A DNA stretch of 64,000 nucleotides from Tillus elongatus (taxonomy: Eukaryota; Arthropoda; Insecta; Coleoptera; Cleridae). The position numbers were made by a program, and so were the translations under genes. Under the pieces are notes generated by a model. The model saw only the letters and a program-made list of their open reading frames with translations. It did no database searches and was not told the DNA's origin. The DNA is taken from positions 15,263,471 to 15,327,470 of the forward strand of contig OZ023267.1 in assembly GCA_964006375.1 (NCBI GenBank), read 5' to 3'. Shown here piece by piece: positions 13,816 to 28,194 of this stretch (positions are counted from its first letter, which is position 1; each line of letters opens with the position of its first letter).

Positions 13816-14119
13816 GGTGGCGACACGTCCACCACTCACTTAGTGTTGGAAGGCTGGCTACCATAGCCGTATTACTTTATAGGTGTATTTTCGCTGCAAT
13901 TAGTATGCCGTACTGAGCCTATTGAGCTAGAATCTTTAATCTTGAACCATTGTAACACATATGTAAACGCAGCGTGGGTAGTAAATAAAATAAAAATAAC
14001 ATAATGTATTTCGCGGCTAACTACAAGTTGGTTTTAAAAAACCTTTTTCGTTGTTTTGTTTGCAAAAACTAGTTCGATTGGGTGACTAAAACAAAAACAT
14101 CCAAGCAATTAAAAGGAAA
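13816..14119. other. Stretch with no recognised gene
   Basis: AT-rich; no recognised frame or repeat. Confidence 0.4.
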
Positions 14120-15470
14120 ATACCTGCCATACTTACCAGCTGGTAAATAAATAATTTTTTTTTAGAAAACTTTTGTGATTTTAATGAAATTTGTAACACA
14201 ATTTTTTCAAAGAGACCTTTAATACATTCATAAGAGAGTCTATGTTTCTTTATAAAAGGTAAGTTGTTTACCCTATAAGTGTAGAACCTCGGTGGTTCAG
14301 AGGTAAGAACGTGTGCTTCTGAACCGAAGGGTACTGGGTTCAATCCCAGCGTACTCCTTTCACTTTTTAAGTACAAACTGTAACATTAAGATCAACCGAG
14401 GTTCTGGCATTGTATTTGAGCAAGTTGAATGTCTGCACGTTCCGCCCTTCGGAGGGGGCGTAAAGCCGTCGGTCCCGTGTCCATGCGATGTTGGACACGT
14501 TAAAGATCCCTACCCTCCTTACAGAAAGGCAGGGGTCCGGCAAAATTTCCAGGATAGTGAGGTGAAACTGCTCCCTGGCGTCGGTGATTGGCCATAGTCG
14601 CGGAAGTAGGCCGACGTTAAAGAAAAAAAAATCCCTATAAGTAGATAGTGGGTAAAGGAATTCATAATGGGAGAGTTGTGTGCTATAAAATTTATTTGAT
14701 GTTTTATTAATTTGATTGCCAATATAAGTAATATTTGACAATTCATGCAGGTCTTTGATTTTTTCATATCTATTTTTGTTGAGGGCTAGTCGCAAACACT
14801 TTTTGCAATCTCTGTAACTTGAGCACGTGTGTTTTTGACGCACTGCACCAGACGGGTGCAGCGTAAGTCAATATGAGCCTGATTATGGTTTTATACAATA
14901 ATAATTTGTTTTCAGCCGTAACTTTGCTGTTTCTGTGCATAAGGGAATAAAGTAACCTAAGTGCTCCGTCAGTCTTGTGGAGTGCATTTTGAATATGAAA
15001 TTTATAAGTCAAGCCTCTGTCAAGTGTATTTTATCTTTTGATTCAATGTGATTATTTGCTGGCTAATTTTTAATGGTTGAAATATTTTTGTGTTTTTAAT
15101 TTTTTTGGTAAACACCATAGCTTCGCATTTAGAGGGATTTACATTAATTTTCCAAAGATTAAAATATTTTTCCAGGAGGTTAAGATTAATCTGAACTTGT
15201 TTAGCTGCAACTATTGCACTGAATGAGTGTGCATAAATTGCAGTGTCATCTGCAAATAATGCGGTAATAATATTCTGAAACTCTGGTATATCATTTATAT
15301 AAATTATAAAAAGTTTTGGTCCGATAATTGATCCTTGAGGGACTCCTTCATTAATAATTTTGATTTCAGATGTAGGTTAATTTATAAATACAGAGAATTT
15401 TCTGTTACTGAGATAGCTATGTAAGAGCTTAATGAGGTATTGCGAAAAGCCGCATTTCATTATCTTATAT
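14120..15470 (-). pseudogene. Jockey-like LINE, interrupted by a SINE
   Basis: Read on the minus strand. The RT core has GVPQGSIIGPKLFIIYIND (about 15290-15350) and ALFADDTAIYAHS (about 15230-15270), followed by a connection region (RLILTYAAPVWCSASKTHVL, 14770-15012). The C-terminal part (ELSNITYIGNQINKTSNKFY) reaches 14640, where a SINE splits it; the remainder lies left of 14281. Stops and frameshifts are frequent. The limits at both ends are approximate. Confidence 0.8.
14281..14632 (+). mobile_element. tRNA-headed SINE with 10-bp target duplication
   Basis: Head with A-box-like TGGTTCAGAGG and B-box GGGTTCAATCCC, a G+C-rich body (AAGCCGTCGGTCCCGTGT) and an A-rich tail. The direct repeat CCCTATAAGT flanks it (14271-14280 and 14633-14642). 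Inserted into the LINE at 14120-15470. Confidence 0.85.
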
Positions 15471-15483
15471 ATTAGACCCACAC

Positions 15484-15527
15484 GGTTCAGAGGCACACCT
15501 TCTTACCACTGAACCACCGAGGCTCTA
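15484..15527 (-). mobile_element. SINE head fragment
   Basis: The minus strand gives GAGCCTCGGTGGTTCAGTGG, matching the head of the SINE at 14281. Only about 45 bp remain. Confidence 0.6.
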
Positions 15528-16186
15528 ACTTAGCTGTTTAAACGATCGGAAAAATGAAGCGATACCTTTTTAAAACTAAATTTTTGAATATGTGCTAATT
15601 TTTCATTACCATTGTTAATACAATTTTGTTGCAGTAGATCATAAACATATAATGTAAAATGAAAAAAATCATGACCTAATTCAGTATGGAAGTAATTGCC
15701 AACAATTTGTTGCAATCAAGTTACATTTTATTAAACATCACGTGTTTGTGTGTTGCATGACAAACATCAGGGTACGTGCCATTAATAATTGATACACAAA
15801 CGATTGATATAGAGAAATTGTCAACTACGTGCAGAAAAGTCACTACAAAACAAATTTATTTAAGAAAGGAGGATAAATAATTCAGTTGAAAAATTACCAA
15901 CCATTAGATACTAAAATGTGGGGAGTTTGGGGCATAATTTATAGGCTTTTCAAGGAGGTACATTGCCACGCAATGTACCTCCTTTTTGTTGTACTTATGT
16001 TGTCTTTGTTAAATTGTGCAGATCTTAGTGAATTTTTGTAAACAATGTCGCTTTTAGACAGGTATTGTGATACGTTTGAAAAAAATCATCAAATGAGAGT
16101 GTTTTAAAATCACTACCACACAAATTTCAAGACAGATCTTTTGCGACAGTGCTTTAGATACAAGGTAGAAAGTAGGTAGAAGGTAA
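15528..16186. other. Stretch with no gene; holds one perfect hairpin
   Basis: A 14-bp perfect stem with a 5-base loop lies at 15952-15984 (AAGGAGGTACATTG / CAATGTACCTCCTT). Nothing else was recognised. Confidence 0.4.
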
Positions 16187-16515
16187 AAAATGAAGAAGTT
16201 TATAGATCCAATGAAAATTGTTTCCTATGCCATTCGATCACGGCCTACTAAAACTATTTTCATATGTCAAACATTATAAAACGTTTAAGGGTTGGTTTTA
16301 GGAAAAAATACGTACGCCAGTCTTCAAAACTGTTCCCTACCAAATCTCATCGATAAATAACTATTACGACGAACTATGAAAGTCAATAACAACATCTCAA
16401 AAGTTGAAGAAAAAAAGTTTATAAATGCTGTGGCATATGAAAATAGTTTTAGTAGACCGTGGCCGAATTGCATAAGAAAGAAATTTCACAGGATCTATAG
16501 CCTTCTTCATTTTCA
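16187..16515. mobile_element. Inverted-repeat element, about 75-bp arms
   Basis: The arm from ATGAAGAAGTTTATAGATCC to ACTATTTTCATATG pairs with 16434-16515 (CATATGAAAATAGTTTTAGT to CTTCTTCAT). The arms are imperfect and the loop is about 150 bp. No coding content. Confidence 0.7.
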
Positions 16516-16574
16516 ATTTTTTGAGATCTCGTTAAAAAAATCGCTTTATAAATACAAAAGTTACACATGCGCTA

Positions 16575-16957
<383 letters not shown>

Positions 16958-17339
16958 CTAAGTGAGATTTTCTTTATTAAAATTCGTTAAAAATATCAAA
17001 ATTGTTTTCGCGGAAAAACTTTTATGGCCCTGTATCTTAAGGAACAAATTAGCCTTCCGCAAATCATCAAAAAAAATGTTTACACCCTGTATAGTTTAAC
17101 TTTTTTGCATTTCTCAAGACAAAAAGCCAAAAGGCACTTTTAAAAATGACGAAATTTATACCTTCGATACAAAAAAGTTTTGGATTTCTCTCCAACCGAT
17201 GATTAATAGCTCTAAATTAGAGCTCATAACGTTGACATTAGTTTCTGAATAAAACCGCATAGTCTTCTTATGCCGTGCTAGGACGCCTAGAACCCATATC
17301 CCGGGTCAGTTTAAATTGTTATATGTTTATATATAGTAT
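16958..17339. other. Stretch without a gene; diverged HTA left flank at its end
   Basis: From about 17268, GGACGCCTAGAACCCATATC and the following block resemble the HTA left flank leading to a TA array. The rest is unrecognised. Confidence 0.45.
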
Positions 17340-17530
17340 ACACACCTTTGTGGTGCAATGGAACGAGGGTTTGGCTGCCTCACGGAGTGTCGGGGTTCGA
17401 TTCCCCGTGGTGGCAGTTTCTGTCATTGTGTGTTGGGTGTGTGCCCGTTGTCTTTTATATGCAACCTCCCCCCGCACAAGCTGCTCCAATCTTCTGGACG
17501 GGACGGTGTCATTTATGTAGTGTATAAGAA

Positions 17531-17534
<4 letters not shown>
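17340..17534 (+). mobile_element. tRNA-headed SINE, third type
   Basis: Head with A-box-like TGGTGCAATGG and a clear B box GGTTCGATTCC. The body continues GGGTGTGTGCCCGTTGTC and ends in AAGAAAATAA directly before a TA array. No target duplication was seen. Confidence 0.7.

Positions 17535-17615
<81 letters not shown>
17535..17615. repeat. (TA)40 array between SINE and HTA
   Basis: Pure TA array joining the SINE tail to the outer end of an HTA copy (CTGGCCGCAGGAAGTGCG). Confidence 0.95.

Positions 17616-19137
<1,522 letters not shown>

Positions 19138-19207
<70 letters not shown>
19138..19207. repeat. (TA)35 array outside the HTA hairpin
   Basis: Starts at the last bases of the HTA hairpin (TTCACTAATATA), so this array is at the element boundary rather than inside it. 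Confidence 0.95.
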
Positions 19208-19209
<2 letters not shown>

Positions 19210-19500
19210 TTAAAAATTGTGGTATAGCCGTCGACTGCTAAATAAAGTCTCTTTATTAATTATTGAGCTTTCAGAAAAATTTATTCCATTATCAAGACTG
19301 CAACATGGAAAGAAAAAAGTTTATAATGTACATAGGAAAAATACTTGCATATTTTTTGTGTAAAATGTAAATTTTTTTCTTTGCATGTTGTAGAGTTGAT
19401 AATGGAATAAATTAATTCGAAAGCTCGGTAATTAATAAATAGTTTTTATTTTGCAACTGACTATCCTGTCCATCCCACAATTTTTAAGAAATTAATAATA
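19208..19500. mobile_element. Inverted-repeat element with ribozyme-like stem in each arm
   Basis: TTCTTAAAAATTGTGG at the left pairs with CCACAATTTTTAAGAAAT at the right; the arms are about 130 bp. Each arm has a motif like UUGAUAAUGGAAUAAA...GAAAGCUC, a weak resemblance to Penelope hammerhead-type stems. Flanked by TA arrays on both sides. Confidence 0.6.
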
Positions 19501-19518
19501 TTACTCTCACAAAAACTG

Positions 19519-19625
<107 letters not shown>

Positions 19626-19710
19626 CATACTTGGTCCTCGGGTTGAACCGCGTCCAGAATTTATGAAAACTCGACGTTTCGGCTCCTGTTTTGGAGCCAT
19701 TTTCAAGAGG

Positions 19711-19920
19711 TAAAGTAAATATGTAAGGACACTCTAAGGCCTCAATCTGCCTACTCCTTAGAGCGGTGGACAAAGGTGGGTAAAGGAAATATATAAGGAC
19801 ACTCTAAGGCCTCAATATGCCTACTCCTGAGAGTGGTGAACAAAGGTGGGTAAAGGAAATATGTAAGGACACTCTAAGGCCTCAATCTGCCTACTCCTTA
19901 GAGCGGTGGACAAAGGTGGG
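19711..19920. repeat. 70-bp tandem repeat, three units, in PLE tail
   Basis: Units start at TAAAG 19711, 19781 and 19851. Each contains a self-complementary ACTCTAAGG...CCTTAGAG pair. The same unit recurs at 37790-37980 and, inverted, at 38160-38370. Confidence 0.9.
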
Positions 19921-20525
19921 TTGGGTTGTTGTAGCTCTATTACGGGGCCTCAATCTGCCTACTCCCCAAATCTCGCCGGAGATCGTCTGTGAGGTCTCAG
20001 TGTGTTCAACCCTAGGCATCAGAGAGATCTGGCAGCTCGTTGCAAGTCTTGTCTTATATATGTCGTTCCGTCTACCTGCTTCGTTATCAGTGAAAGTAGT
20101 GGGGTCAGCGGTACTTAGAGAATGAGGACAATTAAGAGGGTCACCGGCATTTGTTGAGGCAGATAATGGGGAAATAAAATTGTCTGTGGAATTTATTTTG
20201 TGTGTTTGTAAAGAAGATATAATAGGTTTCCAAATAGTCGGAAGGCAAAGATCATCATCTCTCTTATTTAAACAATCGGGACGTTTTTCAATCTCGATTG
20301 CTTCGCGGATAATTCTCGTTTTAACGTTGTAAACCGGTGCTATTGTTTTCGCATTATCGAAGTCTATTTTGTGCCCTGTATGAATATGATGCATGGCCAG
20401 CGCCGATGAGGGGTCGGATTTTCTAACTGCGAGGGTGTGTTCATATATTCTATTGTGGATGCGTCTATTTGTTTGTCCTACATAGGTTCGGGAACAGTTG
20501 GAACAAGGAATTTCGTAAACTTCGT

Positions 20526-20526
<1 letters not shown>
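19891..20526 (-). pseudogene. GIY-YIG endonuclease domain of a Penelope-like element
   Basis: The frame opens at the TA array with [20 protein letters not shown], the GIY-YIG signature (VYEI then YVGQT), followed by [10 protein letters not shown] with the expected Arg and Glu. EAIEIEKRPDCLNKRDDD matches the C-terminal part of these proteins. In Penelope-like elements this nuclease nicks the target DNA for reverse transcription. The cysteine pair CSNC before the motif is typical of Penelope. No internal stop occurs over about 210 residues, but the N-terminal RT is gone and the 3' end of the frame runs into tail sequence. Confidence 0.88.

Positions 20527-20528
<2 letters not shown>

Positions 20529-20600
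<72 letters not shown>
20529..20600. repeat. (TA)36 array between PLE nuclease and HTA
   Basis: Continues rightward into impure GTATATGTATATATATGCAT and a GT run (20627-20642). The left side is PLE coding sequence, the right side the HTA right flank. Confidence 0.95.
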
Positions 20601-20606
<6 letters not shown>

Positions 20607-20640
20607 GTATATATATGCATGTAGGTTGTGTGTGTGTGTG

Positions 20641-20926
20641 TATCACACCGATAACTCAAAAAAGAAAGCGCTGATTTTAATGAAATACTCCTAGGTGCCG
20701 TCCTTTTGTTAATGGTTTTTTAGGTTGTCCTTTGAAAACAACTTTATATCCGAAATTACCAAAATTAGGGTAACCAAATTTGGTAGGTAGGTTTAAAGGT
20801 TAAATTGTATACCAAAATTTAGATCTCTACATTACAAGAAAAAAGTTATAGGCATTTAGTTTTTAAAATGCTTGGTGCCAGATCATATCCATGAAAATTC
20901 ACTGCCATAACGCACTTACTGCGTCC
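20641..20926 (+). repeat. HTA element, right half (short subtype)
   Basis: Begins ATCACACCGATAACTCAAAA and ends CCATAACGCACTTACTGCG. The left half is replaced by the PLE on the other side of the TA array. Confidence 0.8.
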
Positions 20927-21599
20927 AGACTTTTTAAATAGTGTCTAATTTAAGATACCCCGTACGTTTGGTTCGTAACAAGGATTATTAATTGTCATTA
21001 GTATTTTAATATCAATAAAAAAACATCTATAAGGATTTCAACTACAGCTCCACCGGAAGGCGTGCATGTGTAAACGCAATACTGTACTTGTAGGCTAGAG
21101 GAAGGGACCGAATGCTGGATGCTGCAATATTTACTTATGGTGTACAGAGTGTTCTGCCAGGAGCATGACAGATGTAAAGGGTTAAAGTGGAACATTTTGT
21201 GTGGTGTTTGCGTGAGTGTATGTATATATAGTCAGAGTTTGATTGTGGGAATGCATTAAAAAGGTCGTGCTTGATTGCCCCTATCAGATATAAAACATCG
21301 CCCGCACGCCGCGCTATGACATGCGCCCCTAACCCACTATCACAGCCATTACCCACTAATACACAAGCATATTGCATGTGTCTAAGTGCGCCACTGATTA
21401 TTATTTATACCTTATGCTCACTCAAACGTTTATTCCCTATAATTTGTTCAATTGGTAAATGCCTCACTAGAATACGAAGAGTTTACCCAAGTTGCAAAAA
21501 GCAAAAAAATGAAAGTAAAAATATTGTTGCTTAAAATGTTCAATAGCTATACTCATTAGAATCATCTAAAGCTAATTATTTAAATAACAATGTTTGGCA
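20927..21599. other. Stretch with no recognised gene
   Basis: Several short frames, none with a recognised domain. Confidence 0.4.
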
Positions 21600-21885
21600 G
21601 CGTCCAAATAAAAATGTTTAGCCGACTTCCTCAAGTCACTACTAATTTAGAGCAACTTCCACTCAATAACCGTCGAAAATCGCTTCTGTCTTTTAAATTT
21701 CTGAAACAGTCTGCGGTCGCTTGGTGGCAGATCTGGCGAATAAGGTGGATGTTCTAGTTAGAAGCCAGCGCTGCTGATGGAAGATTCTGAGATAACTGAC
21801 TGTAATTTTTTGCCCTGTTTTGATGGAAAAGTAACCCCTTTTTCAACTTTCCACGACGTTTTATTTCTTATTTCGTTACTTACCG
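21600..21885 (-). pseudogene. Classical mariner transposase fragment
   Basis: The minus strand reads LEHPPYSPDLPPSDRRLF, the third catalytic block of DD34D mariner transposases (Asp in PPSD), with decayed sequence before it where the second block is expected (KGVTFPSKQG). A different mariner lineage from the DD41D elements here. Frameshifted on both sides. Confidence 0.75.
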
Positions 21886-22026
21886 CCACTTAGTTATTCA
21901 ATTTGCAAAATTCTGACCATTTATTGTGGAACCTTTTGGTAAATTTTCCTTAAAAAATGAGTACATTTTCACTATGAGACCTTTAAATAATTGCTCTAAA
22001 TGAGAGTGTTATATACCCCATTTTTT

Positions 22027-23385
22027 CCGCCTTAGTGCTCGCCCGCGTCTTTGCCGCCCCGACAGCATCGTAGCCTTTGAGTTATTGTGCATGCCCTTTG
22101 TCTTTTATACTCCCCGTATTCTAAAATCACTGTGCCTTGAACTAGTCTGCACAGCAATTGGTAGGGTGAAGTTTTATATTGCCCTGTCTCCGGCCTAGGC
22201 TGTCCGTAGATCAGTTGTCTTTTGCTGTCCAGAGCTTTACACTCGCACAAGATGTGCTGTGCTGATTACACCCCCCCCCCACGCCGAGTCTGCATGCGAC
22301 CCCCCTATTTTATGCAGGTGTTTATTGACAGCCATGTATCCCGTCAAGAGTCCTGTTATGTTCCTGAGCTGTCCTCTTCTAAGATTTAGCAGCTCCACAG
22401 CTCTCATTGAACTGGGTTACCCAATTAATGACTTGTTTGAGCCCTGGACAATCTGCCCAGTATACCTTATGCTCTTCCCTGACCCAGGACTTGATGGTTC
22501 CCCTGGCCGTGCCTTTAGATACGCCCAGGACCAGTTCTGGCCCCATAAATGGTTCTGCTGACCCTCTCTTCGCGAGACTGTCAGCTTCTTCATTGCCTTT
22601 GACTCCCGAATGACCCGGCACCCAGACGAGGGTGACCTCATTCTGCCCAGCTAGGTCGCTCGTCTCGTCTCGGCATTCAGTTACCAGCCTGAATTTTAGC
22701 CGTGGGCTACTTAGGGCCTTAAGGGCTGCCTGACTGTATGTGGCTATGAGGATCCGCTTGTTGGTGTAGCCCCTTCTCTTGTTCTCTCGCACGCAGTGCT
22801 AGATGGCGTACATTTCGGCCTGAAAGACCTTTGCATGAGCTCCGAGGGAAATACTACGACTTACCTTCGGTCCTTCCGAATAAACGCCTGCCCCCGTCCC
22901 ACACTCCCCGGCGGATCCATCCGTGAACCTGATAAGCGCGTTCCGTGGTAGTCCCGGCGTCTCCGCACGCCATGCTTCGCGGTCGGGGATTACCACTATA
23001 AACTTGATATCCCTACAGATTCGCGAGCTCGCGAAGTCTGGCCTCATTTCAAGCATGGGCTCCTTCACGATCTCCTGAATTTTGCAGTGGCCCCTACAGC
23101 CTGGGTTGGTCTTCAGTCTATGATAACTAAGTGTAGGGGGGCAGATCCAGCAACAGATCCATGGCGGCTGTTGGGGTTGAAGTCATGGCCCCTGTGATGC
23201 CGAGACAAGCCATTCTTTGGATCTTGCCTAGTTTTTGTTTGGCACTGGATTGTGTCACCTTAGACTACCACACCAGTGCCGCGTATGTTAACGATGGTCT
23301 GTACACCGCCCTGTCCCTAAACATGGAACGGAGCCACCTGCAGCAGGTCTCCTCTATTCCCCGCTCCCTGACAACTGCCAGTAAC
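22027..23385 (-). pseudogene. RNase H-bearing LINE, copy 2, internally deleted
   Basis: The RNase H domain shows FTDGSAGECGTGAGVY (22799-23068) and AEMYAI; a frame change follows, then TYSQAALKALS (catalytic Asp changed to Tyr) and VPGHSGVKGNEEADSLAKRG (22379-22792). The tail has the cysteine-rich block near 22240. At about 23302 the frame jumps from sequence matching 57520 in copy 4 straight to RPSLTYAA, so the RT catalytic centre is deleted. Confidence 0.9.
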
Positions 23386-23810
23386 AAACCTTGTTATAGT
23401 ACCTATTTATGTTATTCTGCCTCTAAATTTAGTACCTACGTTATAAGTAGTCGTGATATAATATTTGTTGGGTTAATAAGCAGCTGCTGTATTATTGATT
23501 GTCCCAGTCCTTTTATATTTATCATAGGAGATACACCCTTCACTTTGAATTAAACAATTTTCCTTGTAAATTTTCGAGACCGAATATTTTTAGCGAATAT
23601 TTATTAACCGAAAAATTTTTATCAACGTTTTGTGCTCTTTTTAGTTTCCTGATGATAAAACAAATTACCTCTCTATGACTCAAATCTAGTTCTGGATCTG
23701 GTCCGGAGCCCTCAGGATATTAAACTTTCTTTAAAAAATAATTTTAAATTTTAAACATATCATGATGAACAATTGTCAATTATGTGAAAACTAATTGACA
23801 TAAAATAGAT
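23386..23810. other. Stretch with no recognised gene
   Basis: No domain or in-window repeat seen. Confidence 0.4.
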
Positions 23811-24665
<855 letters not shown>

Positions 24666-24680
<15 letters not shown>

Positions 24681-25402
24681 TTTGTGACGTTTTTGTTCCT
24701 CCAGTTTGTGCTTGGCTGCTTTAGCATCGTTAACTGCCTTAGCAATACCATCAGCACCACCACCCAGAGCACCAAGAGCTGATAGACCACCAAATATAAG
24801 AGGTAACAGTGAAAGGAAGCCTCCGCTTTTAGGTATTGGAATAACTTGAGGGTTCAGCACATTCTTACGCCCACCAATCTGTTTAAAAATTGCATGAGCG
24901 ATATCAAACACAGCATTCTCTGATGGAATAATGTTTCTGTCTTTTATAACTTCCATAATCAGACTAAGAATGTTTTTAAAGGGAACTTTCTTCTTCGGTT
25001 TTGAGTTGGATACATCAAGACCCATGACAAGCTTTCTTTTGCATACAGACTTGGAGAATACTTCTCTGGCTTCACTGTTGGTGTCTGTATGCAGTATGGA
25101 CAAGTTTCACCAAGTAAGGGCAACGACAATCAATGAATTGAAGCTTTCTTTTAATTTTAATGGTGTTAGTAACGCTCCAAGCGGCTAACTTTTCACCAAA
25201 ACTTGCGTCCTTTGACTTAACTCTCTCCCAAGCTCGGTTCTCCAACACTTCGTCGGCTCGATGCCCTTCACTTAATTTTTTTGATTAAGAGTAAGCGATG
25301 TCGTAGTCTCGACAAGCACGATCTAAAGGATTGATACCTTGATCACCTTTAGCAAGACGTTCTTTAAGTTTAGTGCCCGGATCACAAAATTGATAACCAG
25401 GT
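24666..25402 (-). pseudogene. Virus-like phospholipase A2 domain plus hydrophobic protein module (broken)
   Basis: Read on the minus strand. From 25400 a region has a calcium-loop-like CDPGTKL and an active-site-like CRDYDIAYS, the pattern of the phospholipase A2 domain in parvovirus VP1 proteins, which I also recall in Polinton/adintovirus-type elements. The catalytic His is Tyr (25303-25305) and a TAA stop follows at 25285-25287. At 25141 a 112-bp segment flanked by the direct repeat AAGCTTTCTTTT shifts the frame. The second block (24666-25103) has a basic stretch (SNSKPKKK) and a Gly/Leu-rich hydrophobic segment (LSALGALGGGADGIAKAV), then a charged helix. Role in a virus: membrane breach and a core or minor capsid protein (inference). 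Densovirus relic is the alternative. Confidence 0.6.
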
Positions 25403-25918
25403 ATATAGTTATTATGCAAGATACGAGAAAAAGTTGTATACGTTAATGATAGTGTGTCTTGAGCTGTATCTTATAAAATTATTTTGACAATCACAGGGTG
25501 GTCCATACGTCGTTGATGATACCTACAATTTTTTTGCGATTACCCTTATATTATTGCATTTTTGCATTTTTTATTGAAATATGATGCATATTTGTAAGAA
25601 AAAAGTGGAGACGCAGTAGGTGTGTTTTGGTAGCGATTTTCTTTCTATGCTTCAGATCTCAGTAGCTCAATTTGCTATTAACCCAAGGCTTGATGGCTAG
25701 GAAACCAGTTTTCTCGGAAACATTTTAAGTTTATTTTAGAAAATTTTTTGTACAGTTTCAAACAATCAGTTACTTTGATAAAATATGGTACATTGTTTCT
25801 ACTATATAGGTTATAGCGGTAACCAGATTGACCCGTGCTTGCATTAGAGACATATATTTGCTTTTAAAAACATTTTAATGAAAATTTACTTCCATAACGC
25901 ACTTGCTGCGTCCAGATT
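25403..25918 (+). repeat. HTA element, right part of the copy carrying the virus-like module
   Basis: Resumes at TTATTATGCAAGATACGAGA, passes the middle block, and contains a diverged 320-bp unit ending CCATAACGCACTTGCTGCG. Confidence 0.8.
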
Positions 25919-26096
25919 TTTTTTAAAGCTAATAAGACTTGAACTAATGTCTTACCAAAATTTGCAGGATGCGATAGCATGGATCTGTGTCAAGCCGGGA
26001 AATTTTGGTGCTTACCTCGTATCTAAACGTTTACAGAAAATCTTTGGGCGAGTTGAATAGAAAGGCTTGTTCATTCCAAACAAATGTTTTATTTCT

Positions 26097-26143
26097 TGTC
26101 CCGACGCGTTTCGGCCTTTTTAACTGGCCATCCTCAGGGGAAT
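26097..26143 (-). ncRNA. Hammerhead-ribozyme-like motif, left arm
   Basis: The minus strand gives CCC then CUGAGGA, a GGCC/GGCC stem II, GAAA, the self-complementary ACGCGU, and C, then GGG, which can pair with the leading CCC as stem I. All core boxes are present. The tiny stem III suggests activity as a dimer, as known for Penelope-type motifs. Confidence 0.65.
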
Positions 26144-26247
26144 CTAAAATTTACAAAAGGCTTGTCAGAAAAACTGAGTTTTCCGGTAAGCAGTCAGTTT
26201 TTCCGGTAGGAAGTCAGTTTTTCTGACAAGCCTTTTGTAAGTTCTAG

Positions 26248-26295
26248 ATTCCCCTGAGGATGACCTGTTAAAAAGGCCGAAACGCGTCAGGACAA
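26248..26295 (+). ncRNA. Hammerhead-ribozyme-like motif, right arm
   Basis: CUGAGGA, stem II GACC/GGCC with one mismatch, GAAA, ACGCGU, C. Opposite in orientation to the motif at 26097-26143. Confidence 0.6.
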
Positions 26296-26339
26296 GGAAT
26301 AAAACATTTGTTTGGAAATAAGAGCCTTTTTATTCGACT

Positions 26340-27444
26340 AACCCAAAGATGACAACCCCAAATAGTTTGACGTTTATGAAGAATATGTTTACAGAAAAAA
26401 ACTATTATTCATCGGTGGCGTCGTGGGGCTGTTAGGCCACTTAACGGGACGACAAGCTATATAAACATATTTCTTCTTTACCGCCAACGATTGGTGTAAA
26501 GTTATAATTATAGGCTGACGTTAAATTGTTAAATAAACAAATAAACACATAAATAATGAATAAAAGCTCGTCAACAATACTGATTACTACGTAGTGAACC
26601 TACTATATTTACAATGTAACAAAATAGCTTTTGCCTATAAACAATAATTTTAAGTACTGATGAGTCTACATAAATTGTATTAGCACCGACAAGTATTCTT
26701 CAAGATGTAAAGAACGGTACCTCATAGTTTGTAAGCCACTAGAGTAAGTCAGTAAGTTGCCCTGTCGGCGAATGCACTGCTGAAGTTTCATTTCTATCTC
26801 AGATCACACGTCGAGAGCATCAGGAATTACAAGTCGAAAACGTTGAACGAACGAGCGAAGCTTCCAAAACCAGTCATCATCGAGCCGAAAGCTCGAATAA
26901 AGAGCGGAAGTCCAAGCTATAAACCGCTCGTACTTCCGTCCGCACTTCGCCAGAATTAATTTTATCGTATGCAATATTTGCGGGCCCGCTTCTCATTAGA
27001 TAATTTTGATATGGTTTTCTTCCTCTAACATTCTAACCGCTCTGTTCTATCTGCATCAGTGAATTCGTATAATATGCGGGGAATGGCAATTTTTAAAATG
27101 ACGGTTAAAAATGCCACACCCTCATAGCACTGGTAAAAGTGCTTTAGTTTTACCTTTGTTTAGACGTTCATTCGACCACGACACGACGGTCTGTTCTGCA
27201 TATTTAAATGTTCGCTCGCTATTTATGTTGTCCCTGTCTGTCGTCTATAAACCTGCACGGGTTGCTGGCGAATATAAATGGTGTTGTTTTTTTAATTTCC
27301 TGTGTATTATGCCCCAAACGGCATGTTATTTGAGGTACCTACTTTTAAACGCGTATGTTACGTTTGCATTATAATCTTAGATAAGTTAGAAATTCTTTTA
27401 AAAACAAGCTTTTATATTTTAGGCGTACTAAAACGAAAAAAAGT
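26340..27444. other. Long stretch with no recognised gene
   Basis: No frame with a recognisable domain; AT-rich with scattered short frames. Confidence 0.4.
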
Positions 27445-28188
<744 letters not shown>

Positions 28189-28194
28189 AAAAAC

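Larger units (their letters stand above)
26052..26339. mobile_element. Palindromic element with two opposed hammerhead-like motifs
   Basis: The left arm (26052 to about 26190) and right arm (about 26215 to 26339) are near-complementary, with a short spacer (GTTTTCCGGTAAGCAGTC). The outer ends pair as GAATAGAAAGGC... with ...GCCTTTTTATTC. Each arm carries one ribozyme-like motif. No coding sequence. Confidence 0.8.

Noticed and set aside
14285..14360. Possible tRNA gene
   Set aside because: It has A- and B-box matches but continues into a SINE body with target duplications and does not fold as a full tRNA by eye.
17345..17420. Possible tRNA gene
   Set aside because: Same reason: tRNA-like promoter only, followed by SINE body.
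19711..19920. CRISPR-like array of three 70-bp units
   Set aside because: Units are contiguous with no spacers and the context is a eukaryotic Penelope tail.
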